From assembly GCA_017577575.1 (NCBI GenBank), contig PKRG01000023.1, forward strand, positions 1 through 43,479: 43,479 nt of DNA. The letters run 5' to 3'. The stretch's first letter is position 1; each line of letters begins with the position of its first letter. Below the pieces are notes generated by a model. It was given only the letters and a program-made list of their open reading frames with translations. It was not told where the DNA came from and did no database searches. Shown here one piece after another: positions 15,528-22,462 of this stretch. Made by a program: the position numbers and the translations under genes. Source of the DNA: Acidimicrobiia bacterium. GTDB taxonomy: Bacteria; Actinomycetota; Acidimicrobiia; Spongiisociales; ZC4RG35.

Positions 15528-16046
15528 GTGTCCGACAAGACAGCGACCAAGAACGTTGAGTCCGCCCGGGCGGAGGAGCTCGGCTACCGCGCCCCGCAGG
15601 TCTGCAAGCTCGTCGGGATCACCTATCGTCAGCTCGACTACTGGGCCCGCACCGGCCTCCTCGAGCCGTCCCTGCGCCAGGCTTCCGGGTCGGGGTCCCA
15701 ACGGCTCTACTCGTTCACCGACGTCGTCCAGCTCAAGGTCATCAAGCAGCTGCTCGACGCCGGGATGTCGCTGAAGAAGATCCGCTCGGCAGTCGAGATC
15801 CTCAAAGAGCAGCTCGCCAGCGACCAGCCGCTGACCGACGTGACGTTGCTCTCCGACGGCCGCACCATCTACGCCGCCACCAGCGCCGACGAGGTGATGG
15901 ACGTGCTGCGGCGCGGCCAGGGCGTGTTCGGCATCGCCGTCGGCCCGGTCCAGGACGAGGTGGCGGGCGCCATCCACGAGCTGTTCCCGGACGAGCACCA
16001 GGCGGCCGAGCCGGCCATCCCGAGCGTCCAGGCAGGGGCCAACTGA
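15528..16046 (+). CDS. MerR-family regulator, Rv1830 type
   Basis: A 172-residue regulator. The MerR helix-turn-helix spans ~residues 18-85 (YRAPQVCKLVGITYRQLDYWARTGLLEPS, then GSQRLYSFTDVVQLKVIKQLL). The C-terminal part (LTDVTLLSDGRTIYAATSADEVMDVLRRGQGVFGIAVGPV) closely recalls the Rv1830 group of actinobacteria, thought to respond to a metabolic signal. GTG start with AGGAG 6-10 nt upstream. It heads an operon whose next three genes each overlap the previous by 4 nt and include gcvT, so regulation of glycine/C1 metabolism is a reasonable inference. Confidence 0.85.
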   Translation: MSDKTATKNVESARAEELGYRAPQVCKLVGITYRQLDYWARTGLLEPSLRQASGSGSQRLYSFTDVVQLKVIKQLLDAGMSLKKIRSAVEILKEQLASDQPLTDVTLLSDGRTIYAATSADEVMDVLRRGQGVFGIAVGPVQDEVAGAIHELFPDEHQAAEPAIPSVQAGAN

Positions 16047-16480
16047 GCATCGAAGAACGACCCCGCGCCGAAGAGGTCGAGTTCGCTCACAACAGCGAAC
16101 GACAGTTCGCACTCCTGCTGGACTTCTACGGGATCCCGTGGGAGTACGAGCCGCGGTCGTTCCCCATCGCCTGGGACCGGGAGGGCAACCCGCGCCAGTT
16201 CTTCACCCCGGACTTCTATCTGCCCGAAGAGGACCTGTACATCGAGATCACCACGATGAGCCAGAAGCTCGTCACCAAGAAGAACCGGAAGGTGCGCCTC
16301 CTGCGGGAGCTGTACCCGGACATCCGGTGCAAGGTCCTCTACCAGCGGGACTACATCCAGCTCGTCGTGAAGTACGGGCTCGACCACCCCGACCATCTCG
16401 AAGCGCTGCCACCGCCGACCCGCATGCCCGGAAAACCCGTCGTCACCCGACTCGAGGATCGCGGTTCCAGAGCCGGATGA
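16043..16480 (+). CDS. TnsA-like PD-(D/E)XK-fold protein with a probable CTG start
   Basis: The coding frame extends well upstream of the first ATG (16256): 71 more residues read sensibly, and there is no ATG, GTG or TTG in frame back past 15900. CTG at 16043 forms a CTGA overlap with the merR stop, the same 4-nt geometry used by the next two genes, so I take it as the start (145 aa). The fold pattern matches TnsA-like restriction-endonuclease-type domains: Glu19 in SERQFALLLDFYGI, YEPRSFPI, Pro56-Asp57 in FTPDFYLP and Glu68 in YIEIT. The usual catalytic Lys is replaced by Thr70, so it may bind nucleic acid without cutting, or use Lys75. Function unknown. Confidence 0.65.
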   Translation: MSIEERPRAEEVEFAHNSERQFALLLDFYGIPWEYEPRSFPIAWDREGNPRQFFTPDFYLPEEDLYIEITTMSQKLVTKKNRKVRLLRELYPDIRCKVLYQRDYIQLVVKYGLDHPDHLEALPPPTRMPGKPVVTRLEDRGSRAG

Positions 16481-17502
16481 CCAGGTCTCCGCTCCACGAC
16501 CTCCACGTCCGCCTCGGCGCCCGCTTCGTCGACTTCGGCGGCTGGGAGATGCCGGTGCAATACGAGTCCGTCCTCGAGGAGCATCGTGCCGTCCGCCAGG
16601 GCGTGGGGGTGTTCGACGTCTCCCACCTCGGGAGGCTGGAGGTCACCGGTCCGAACAGCACCGAGATCCTGCGCAACCTCTTCACCAACGACGTCGCCAA
16701 GTACGAGCCGGGTCGCACCCACTACACGATGCTGCTCAACGACGACGGCGGCATCGTCGACGACATCGTCGTGTGGCGATGGGACGAGGACCACTACTGG
16801 GTGATGCCCAACGCCGCCAACGCCGACCGGGTCCGCGCCACGCTCGAGGACCGGGGAGCTCACGTCGTCGATCTGCGGCCTTCCACCTGTCTGCTCGCCG
16901 TCCAGGGCCCGGCCGCCCCCAGGCTGATCGAGGAGACGTTCGGGCAGGCACCCGCGCGCTTCAGGACCCTCGAAGTCGACGGCGTCCGCATGGCCGGCAC
17001 CGGCTACACCGGCGAGCGAGGCGGAGAGGTGTGCCTGCCGATCGAAGCCGCCGGGCCCGTCCTGGAGGAGCTGCTGGAAGCCGGCGCCGTGCCGTGCGGC
17101 CTCGGCGCCCGCGACACGCTCCGGCTGGAAGCCGGGCTCGCCCTGTGGGGCTCCGACATCGACGAGACCACCACTCCGCTCGAAGCCGGTCTCGATTTCG
17201 CGGTGGACTGGGACCACGACTTCCCGGGAAAGACCGCCCTCGAATGCCAGCGCCAAACCGGCCCGTCCCGTCGCCTCACCGGGCTGGTGATGGAGGGCCG
17301 GGGCATTCCCCGCCACGGGTATGCGGTGCGGAGCGGTTCGTCCGTGGGGGAGGTGACGTCGGGAAACATCAGCCCCGCCCGCGACACCGGAATCGCCTTG
17401 GCGTACCTGTCGCCCCCGGTGGCGGTGGGGGAGCCGGCAGAGGTGGAGATACGGGGCCGCTGGGTCCCCGCCCGGGTGGCGTCTCCGCCGTTCCACCGGT
17501 GA
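16477..17502 (+). CDS. gcvT: Glycine cleavage system T protein (aminomethyltransferase)
   Basis: Transfers the methylene group from the lipoyl arm of GcvH to tetrahydrofolate, releasing ammonia. Hallmarks: LGARFVDFGGWEMPVQY near the N-terminus, GVFDVSHLGRLEVTGP (folate-binding Asp), DDGGIVDDIVVWR, GYTGERGGEV and LGARDTLRLEAGLALWGSDID. Length 341 aa is slightly short but complete through the C-terminal barrel (VTSGNISP ... GIALAYL). ATGA overlap with the previous gene and GTGA overlap with the next. Confidence 0.93.
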   Translation: MTRSPLHDLHVRLGARFVDFGGWEMPVQYESVLEEHRAVRQGVGVFDVSHLGRLEVTGPNSTEILRNLFTNDVAKYEPGRTHYTMLLNDDGGIVDDIVVWRWDEDHYWVMPNAANADRVRATLEDRGAHVVDLRPSTCLLAVQGPAAPRLIEETFGQAPARFRTLEVDGVRMAGTGYTGERGGEVCLPIEAAGPVLEELLEAGAVPCGLGARDTLRLEAGLALWGSDIDETTTPLEAGLDFAVDWDHDFPGKTALECQRQTGPSRRLTGLVMEGRGIPRHGYAVRSGSSVGEVTSGNISPARDTGIALAYLSPPVAVGEPAEVEIRGRWVPARVASPPFHR

Positions 17503-18062
17503 CCGTAGACATCTCGGAAGGAATCGACCCCCACCTCTGGCCCGACCTGCCCGCCCACGACCGGCTGGTCGTCGGCGGCCACACGTTCTGGGTCGGCCCG
17601 TTCCAGCCGCCGGTGATCGTGGCCCAGCCCAACCGGTGGGGAGTGGTGGAGAGCTGCTTCCCCGACGTCCCCTGCCTGGTCGAATGCGACCCGGAGGTGA
17701 TCGCCGAGCTGCCGCTGCCCGCCGAGACGGTCGGCTTCGTCGACCGGGCGCACCGCCCGATCGGGCCGGAAGACTTCGGACGGTCGGCCACGGAGCTGAT
17801 GCGAGGGGCGGCCCGCCTGGCCAACCGCCTCACCCAGATTCCCGGCGTCGTGGTCTTCGCCCGCCCATTCGCCCGCTCCATACCCCTGGTCACGCCGCGG
17901 GAGGCGTCGGCCATCGTCGCCCGGTGCGCCGCTGCTGGGATTCGGGGGATGAGGGCGCTGGCCGGCGTCGGCGGGGGGATCGTGGTCACGGTGCGGGAGG
18001 AGCACACGGCCGGCGACCATGACCGGGTCGTCGAGGCGCTCGCCGAAGCGGTGATCGGATAG
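17499..18062 (+). CDS. Small protein resembling the C-terminal domain of glycine dehydrogenase (GcvP)
   Basis: A 187-residue protein I do not recognise outright. From ~residue 95 it follows the small C-terminal domain of GcvPA and other fold-type I PLP enzymes: AARLANRLTQIPGVVVFARPFARSIPLV, a GIRG turn and IVVTVREEHTAGDHDRVVEALAEAV. The N-terminal ~90 residues (WVGPFQPPVIV ... CLVECDPEVIAELPLP) do not contain the PLP-lysine domain, so it cannot be a full P protein. Position after gcvT, joined by a GTGA overlap, supports a link to glycine cleavage, perhaps as a structural or regulatory subunit, or as a relic of gcvP. Confidence 0.45.
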   Translation: MTVDISEGIDPHLWPDLPAHDRLVVGGHTFWVGPFQPPVIVAQPNRWGVVESCFPDVPCLVECDPEVIAELPLPAETVGFVDRAHRPIGPEDFGRSATELMRGAARLANRLTQIPGVVVFARPFARSIPLVTPREASAIVARCAAAGIRGMRALAGVGGGIVVTVREEHTAGDHDRVVEALAEAVIG

Positions 18063-18065
18063 AGT
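18060..18065 (+). promoter_or_regulatory. -10 box for leaderless hydrolase gene
   Basis: TAGAGT ends 6 nt before the ATG at 18072; its first two bases are the last bases of the preceding stop codon. Confidence 0.5.
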
Positions 18066-18071
18066 CCGCCC

Positions 18072-18920
18072 ATGCCCCGTCCCAGCGTCGCCGTCCCGGT
18101 CCCCCATCCCGTGGTGGGGACGCAGCTCGTGCGGACGTGGACGCCCGACGGGGAGCCGACGGCCGAGGTGGTGATCGTCCACGGCATCGCCGAGCACAGC
18201 GGCCGATACGAGCGGACCGGCGGCATCCTCGCCGATCACGGCTACGGCGTGAGAGCCATGGATCTGATCGGCTACGGCGCCACCGGAGGCCGCCGCGGCG
18301 ACGTCGCCGACTGGGCTCTCTACCTGGACCAGGTCCAGGAGCAGATCGAAGCGGCGAAGGGGCGGCCAGTCGTGCTGCTGGGGCATTCGATGGGCGGGCT
18401 GATCGCGCTCGAGTACGCCATCGCCGAGCGGCCGCGGCCCGACCTGCTGGTCCTGTCGGCCCCGGCGCTTCGGGGCGGGGCGCCGTGGCAGCACAAGCTC
18501 GCTCCGGTCCTCGCCCGCATCGCCCCCGTCCTTCCGGTGCCCAACGCCCTGAAGGGAGAGCAATTGTCGAGGGACCCGTCGGTGGGGGAGGCCTACTTCT
18601 CCGACCCGCTCGTCTACACGTCCGCCACCGCCCGGATGGGCCACCAGCTGTTCACCGCCATGGCCCGCGTCCGGGACGCGGTGGACCGCCTCCGCGTGCC
18701 GACCCTGGTGCTCCACGGCGGCGACGACACGATCGTCCCGCCGTCGGCGAGCGAGATCCTGGAGGGAGTGGCCGGAGTGGAGCGCCGGCTCTACCCGGGT
18801 CTCCGGCACGAGCTGTTCAACGAACCGGAAGGACCGGAGATCCTCGCCGAGGTCGCCCAATGGATACGGGACCGCCTCGGCTCTCCCGATCAGGCCACGT
18901 CGACCACCAGTGCCCGGTGA
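18072..18920 (+). CDS. Alpha/beta hydrolase, monoacylglycerol lipase-like
   Basis: A 282-residue serine hydrolase of the Hydrolase_4 / monoacylglycerol lipase type. The nucleophile elbow is GHSMGG (Ser106), the oxyanion region VIVHGIAEHSGRY, the acid Asp in LHGGDDTIVPP and the His in GLRHELFNEPE. No signal peptide, so cytoplasmic; likely substrate is a monoglyceride or similar ester, inferred from family only. Its last 31 bases overlap the convergent EEP-family gene. Confidence 0.85.
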   Translation: MPRPSVAVPVPHPVVGTQLVRTWTPDGEPTAEVVIVHGIAEHSGRYERTGGILADHGYGVRAMDLIGYGATGGRRGDVADWALYLDQVQEQIEAAKGRPVVLLGHSMGGLIALEYAIAERPRPDLLVLSAPALRGGAPWQHKLAPVLARIAPVLPVPNALKGEQLSRDPSVGEAYFSDPLVYTSATARMGHQLFTAMARVRDAVDRLRVPTLVLHGGDDTIVPPSASEILEGVAGVERRLYPGLRHELFNEPEGPEILAEVAQWIRDRLGSPDQATSTTSAR

Positions 18921-19525
18921 TCGGAGCCGGGCACGCGCACGGTGAAAGTGTTCAGCACGACGAGGCCGCGGACCAGGGCGTGGTCGATCCGCAAGACCGC
19001 CGGCCACCACGGACGCAGCCCCCACGTCCGGCTCGGGCGGCGGCCGTTGCGCCGGGCCCAGTCGGCGACCCCGTCGTCCAACTGGGTGCGCAGGCGCCGG
19101 TAGGCCGGCCACAACGGGGTGGCGTTGAGGTCGCCCACCAAGAGGGTGGGGCCGTCGGTGGCAGCGATCTCGTCCGTTATCCGGCGGACCTGCTGGCGCC
19201 TCGCCCGGATGGGAGGAGGGCGGTCGACCGGGTTGGCGAGGTGGACACACCAGATCGTGATCCCGTTGGAACCGACGAGGGCGTCGCGGTGGGGGAGGGG
19301 CACCCGCGCCACCTCGATCGGGTGACGCGAAGCGAGGCCCATTCCCTTGAAGTCGTCGGCGGGGGCGAGGAGGCCGTGATCGAACCTGGAGCCGATGACC
19401 TCGGCGAGGTCGGAGGACAGCTCCTGGGCGGCCACGACGTCGGGGTCGACGCGCTCGAGCAGGCGAGCGTAGCCGGAGGGGTCGGCGCCGCCGTTGTACA
19501 GGTTCGAGGTCAGGACCCGAAGCAT
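18890..19525 (-). CDS. Endonuclease/exonuclease/phosphatase family protein
   Basis: A 211-residue protein of the EEP (DNase I-like) fold. Visible motifs: LTSNLYNGG (Asn), VVAAQEL (metal-binding Glu), VHLANPVDR, LLVGDLNATPLW (catalytic Asp-x-Asn) and the terminal GSDHRALVVDV (Asp-His pair). There is no signal peptide, so it may act on cytoplasmic phosphodiesters or phospholipid head groups; the substrate is unknown. Its end overlaps the convergent lipase gene. TACCAT lies 9 nt before the ATG. Confidence 0.82.
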   Translation of the reverse strand: MLRVLTSNLYNGGADPSGYARLLERVDPDVVAAQELSSDLAEVIGSRFDHGLLAPADDFKGMGLASRHPIEVARVPLPHRDALVGSNGITIWCVHLANPVDRPPPIRARRQQVRRITDEIAATDGPTLLVGDLNATPLWPAYRRLRTQLDDGVADWARRNGRRPSRTWGLRPWWPAVLRIDHALVRGLVVLNTFTVRVPGSDHRALVVDVA

Positions 19526-19534
19526 CGTGCTGCG

Positions 19535-19540
19535 ATGGTA
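19535..19540 (-). promoter_or_regulatory. -10 box of the EEP-family gene
   Basis: TACCAT on the minus strand ends 9 nt before the ATG at 19525, implying a 2-3 nt leader. Confidence 0.4.
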
Positions 19541-19555
19541 TGCGACTATTGGACG

Positions 19556-20059
19556 ATGTCATTCAGTGGTCGACTGCTGATCGCGACACCTCTGATCAGG
19601 GATCCGAACTTCATCCACACAGTCGTCTACATCTACGCCCACGAGCCGGAAGAGGGAGCGGCCGGTGTGATCCTCAACCGGCCCACCGACGAGCCCACCG
19701 TCGCCCATCTTCCCGAGTGGCGCTCCGTCCTCGCCGCTCCTCCCACGGTCTTCTGGGGCGGTCCCGTGGCCCAGGACAGCGGCGTGGTGCTGATCGACGC
19801 CGGCGGGCGGGTCGAGGTCGCCACCGACATGACGCCCCCCGACGGACCGGTGCGCGCCCGCCTGTTCGTCGGCCAGTCGGGGTGGGGGCCCGGCCAGCTG
19901 GAGGGCGAGATCGCCGAAGGGGCCTGGCTGGTGACCGACGCCCCGGCAGAAGACATCCTGGGGCCGTTTCCCCGCGACCTGTGGCGGAAGCTCCTGCGAC
20001 GGGAAGGGGGACAGGCGGCGATCTGGTCCACCCACCCGATCGACCCCCGGCTCAACTGA
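19556..20059 (+). CDS. YqgE/AlgH family protein (UPF0301)
   Basis: A 167-residue protein of the YqgE/AlgH family, widely conserved but without an agreed biochemical role. Family hallmarks: GRLLIATPLIRDPNFIHTVVYIYAHEPEEGAAGVILNRPT near the N-terminus, FWGGPVAQDSGVVL and LFVGQSGWGPGQLEGEIAEGAWLV. I chose the ATG that gives the typical MSFSGRLLIA start; an in-frame ATG seven codons upstream exists. GACTAT, a weak -10-like box, lies 6 nt upstream. Confidence 0.88.
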   Translation: MSFSGRLLIATPLIRDPNFIHTVVYIYAHEPEEGAAGVILNRPTDEPTVAHLPEWRSVLAAPPTVFWGGPVAQDSGVVLIDAGGRVEVATDMTPPDGPVRARLFVGQSGWGPGQLEGEIAEGAWLVTDAPAEDILGPFPRDLWRKLLRREGGQAAIWSTHPIDPRLN

Positions 20060-20088
20060 CGGTTACCACCCCCGTCGGCGCGGTTCTC

Positions 20089-20094
20089 TACCCT
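20089..20094 (+). promoter_or_regulatory. -10 box for leaderless rnhB
   Basis: TACCCT ends 7 nt before the GTG at 20102. Confidence 0.5.
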
Positions 20095-20101
20095 GTGGCG
20101 G

Positions 20102-20791
20102 GTGACCGTCCCCAAGCTGCGCCGGGCGATCCGCGCCAAGGCACCGGGCCTGGCGTACGAGCGCGGGCTGTGGGAAGCGGGCGCGGAAGTCGTGGTGGGA
20201 GTCGACGAGGTGGGGCGCGGAGCATGGGCGGGGCCCATATCGGTGGGGGCGGCGGTGATCCCGCCCGACCGCCGCGTCTACAAGGTCCGCGACTCGAAGC
20301 TCCTCACCGAGGCCGAACGCGAAGCCCTCTTCGAGAGGGTGGCCGGCTGGGTGCGGGCCTGGTCGGTGGGCCACGCCAGCCCGGCCGAATGCGACGAGCT
20401 GGGGATGTCGGAGGCTCAGCGTCTCGCCGCCCGGCGGGCCATCGCCGGGCTGGGGCTCACTCCCGACGCCGTCCTCGTTGACGGCAACTGGGACTTCGTG
20501 GGCGGTGCCCAAAAGATCGTCGGCGGCGACCGGCTGTCGCTGTCGATCGCGGCGGCCTCGGTGCTGGCCAAGGTCACCCGGGACCGGCTCATGCGCCGGC
20601 TCGCATCCGAGTTCCCCTACTACAACTTCGAAGCCAACAAGGGGTATCCCTGCCCGGTCCACAAGGCGGCCCTCCAGGCGTGGGGGCCGAGCTCCGTCCA
20701 CCGCCGGAGCTGGGTCTTCATGGACCATCTCGTCTGGAACGGCATCGAGCGTCATCGCCGGCCCGGCGACCAGCTCGACTTCGGGTTCTGA
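20102..20791 (+). CDS. rnhB: Ribonuclease HII
   Basis: Cuts RNA in RNA-DNA hybrids and removes single ribonucleotides from DNA. The active-site block GVDEVGRGAWAGP supplies Asp35 and Glu36; further acids are in VLVDGNWDF and in the LAKVTRDRLM helix; PYYNFEANKGYPCPVHKAAL is the family tail motif. Length 229 aa. The GTG start is positioned by TACCCT. It is followed after 6 nt by the aconitase X large subunit gene. Confidence 0.94.
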   Translation: MTVPKLRRAIRAKAPGLAYERGLWEAGAEVVVGVDEVGRGAWAGPISVGAAVIPPDRRVYKVRDSKLLTEAEREALFERVAGWVRAWSVGHASPAECDELGMSEAQRLAARRAIAGLGLTPDAVLVDGNWDFVGGAQKIVGGDRLSLSIAAASVLAKVTRDRLMRRLASEFPYYNFEANKGYPCPVHKAALQAWGPSSVHRRSWVFMDHLVWNGIERHRRPGDQLDFGF

Positions 20792-20797
20792 ACGACG

Positions 20798-22021
20798 ATG
20801 GGCCTCCAGCTCACCGCGGCGGACCGTGCGATGCTGGCGGGGGAGGAAGGAGAGGGGGTGGCGTTGGCGATGCGGGTGCTCGTCGCCACCGCCGAAGCGA
20901 TGGGTGCCGGGCGCCTGCTCGACATCGAGTCCGCTCACGTCGACGGCTGCCTCTACCACGGGCCCTCCGGCCTCGACTTCGCCCGGGCGCTGGTCGACGG
21001 GGGAGCCCGGGTGAGAGTTCCCACCACGCTCAACGTGTCGTCCCTGGACCTCCTCCACCCGGAGCTGGTGCGGCTCGACCGCCGCGCGGCGGACGAGGCG
21101 AAGGCGCTGATGGACGCCTACGTGGCGCTCGGGTGCCGGCCCACCTGGACGTGCGCCCCCTATCAGTTGCCGGAGCGCCCCCGGCTGGGCTCCCAGATCG
21201 CCTGGGGCGAATCCAACGCCATCGTGTTCGCCAACTCCGTGCTGGGCGCCCGCACCGAACGCTACGGAGACTTCCTCGACATATGCGCGGCGGTGACCGG
21301 ACGGGCTCCCGAGGTGGGGCTGCACACCGACGAAGGGCGCCGCGCCAGCCTGGTCGTGAGGGCCGACGGGCTCACGGACGCCCTCGCCGCCAACGAAGCG
21401 CTCTACCCGTTGCTGGGCCACGTCCTCGGGCGAGTCGCCGACACCCGCGTCGCCGCCATCACCGGGCTGCCGCCTTCCACGGGCGAGGACCATCTGAAGG
21501 CGCTGGGAGCGGCGGCGGCCTCGGCCGGGTCGGTGGCCATGTTCCACGCGGTCGGCTCGACGCCGGAGGCTCCAACACTCGACGAACTGGCCGACCTGGA
21601 GGCCGTGACCGTGACCGCAGCCATGCTCGAACAGGCCCGCATCGAGCTGGGGGGAGCCGATGGGGCGGAGATCGACGCGGTCTGCGTCGGCACGCCGCAC
21701 TACTCGAGCCGGGAGCTGGAACGACTCCGGTCGCTGCTGGACGGGCGGCGCTGCCGGCTGCCGCTTTACGTCAACACCTCCCGAGCCGCCCTCGACGACT
21801 TCGGGCGGGGACCGGAGCTCGAGGCCTGCGGCGTCCGCATCGTCACCGACACCTGCACGTACATAACCCCGATCCTCGCTCCCGGGACAGAGGTGGTGAT
21901 GACCGACTCGGCCAAGTGGGCGTACTACGCCCCGGCCAACCTCGGGGTGCGGGTGGTGTTCGGGTCGACCAAAGACTGCGTGGAGAGCGCGGTCGCCGGG
22001 GAAGCGGTGATCACATGGTGA
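20798..22021 (+). CDS. Aconitase X large subunit (DUF521)
   Basis: Large, Fe-S-binding subunit of aconitase X (AcnX), a dehydratase family distinct from citrate aconitase. The cysteines expected to bind the cluster are in TWTCAPYQLP, IVTDTCTYI and STKDCVESA, and MTDSAKWAYYAPANLGVRVVFGS is the substrate-binding block. Characterised members are cis-3-hydroxy-L-proline dehydratase (bacteria) and mevalonate-5-phosphate dehydratase (archaea). Because this organism has ispH and so uses the MEP pathway, the mevalonate role is unlikely; no other proline-catabolic genes are nearby. 407 residues; overlaps the small subunit by 7 nt. Confidence 0.85.
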   Translation: MGLQLTAADRAMLAGEEGEGVALAMRVLVATAEAMGAGRLLDIESAHVDGCLYHGPSGLDFARALVDGGARVRVPTTLNVSSLDLLHPELVRLDRRAADEAKALMDAYVALGCRPTWTCAPYQLPERPRLGSQIAWGESNAIVFANSVLGARTERYGDFLDICAAVTGRAPEVGLHTDEGRRASLVVRADGLTDALAANEALYPLLGHVLGRVADTRVAAITGLPPSTGEDHLKALGAAAASAGSVAMFHAVGSTPEAPTLDELADLEAVTVTAAMLEQARIELGGADGAEIDAVCVGTPHYSSRELERLRSLLDGRRCRLPLYVNTSRAALDDFGRGPELEACGVRIVTDTCTYITPILAPGTEVVMTDSAKWAYYAPANLGVRVVFGSTKDCVESAVAGEAVITW

Positions 22022-22443
22022 CGACCCTCGTCGCCGGCTACGGCCGCGGCCCCGTCCTCCGCCTCGACGAGCCGCTCTCGTTCTGGGGCGGGGTCGACAC
22101 CGCCACCGGTGTCATCGTCGACCGGCACCACCCGCAGGCCGGTGAGACGGTGACCGCAAAGGTATTGGTGATGGCCCATTCCCGGGGGTCGTCGTCGACG
22201 TCGTCGGTGATCGCCGAGATGGTAAGGGCAGAGACGGCGCCGGCTGCAGTAGTGTTGCTCGACCGGGACCCGGTGATCGTGCTGGGGGCAGTGGTGGCAC
22301 GAGAGCTGTACGGGCGCGCCATGCCCGTCGTCGTGGTGGACGCGGACCGGTACGAACGCGTGGCGGCTTTTCGCTTTGCGGAGGTTTTGCCCGGGGCCGT
22401 TCGAGAAGTTGGTCATACGATTAGTTCAGAAATGCACGGCTGA
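22015..22443 (+). CDS. Aconitase X small (swivel) subunit (DUF126)
   Basis: A 142-residue partner of the large subunit, equivalent to the C-terminal swivel domain of fused AcnX proteins. It contains the GGVDTATGVIVDRHHPQAGE entry and the HSRGSSSTSSVIAEM loop, in which a serine of the GSSS run acts as catalytic base in studied homologues. Separate small and large genes place it among the two-subunit (type II) enzymes, seen in archaea and some bacteria. ATG chosen; a GTG one codon later is possible. Confidence 0.83.
   Translation: MVTTLVAGYGRGPVLRLDEPLSFWGGVDTATGVIVDRHHPQAGETVTAKVLVMAHSRGSSSTSSVIAEMVRAETAPAAVVLLDRDPVIVLGAVVARELYGRAMPVVVVDADRYERVAAFRFAEVLPGAVREVGHTISSEMHG
22416..22421 (+). promoter_or_regulatory. 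Candidate -10 box for the PAS kinase
   Basis: TACGAT within the end of the aconitase X small gene would give a ~35-nt leader holding the strong Shine-Dalgarno GGGAGGA. Confidence 0.35.
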
Positions 22444-22462
22444 ATGCCGATAAGAGGGAGGA

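Noticed and set aside
20798..22443. Mevalonate-5-phosphate dehydratase as the role of aconitase X
   Set aside because: ispH indicates the MEP pathway and no mevalonate genes are visible; kept only as an open alternative.
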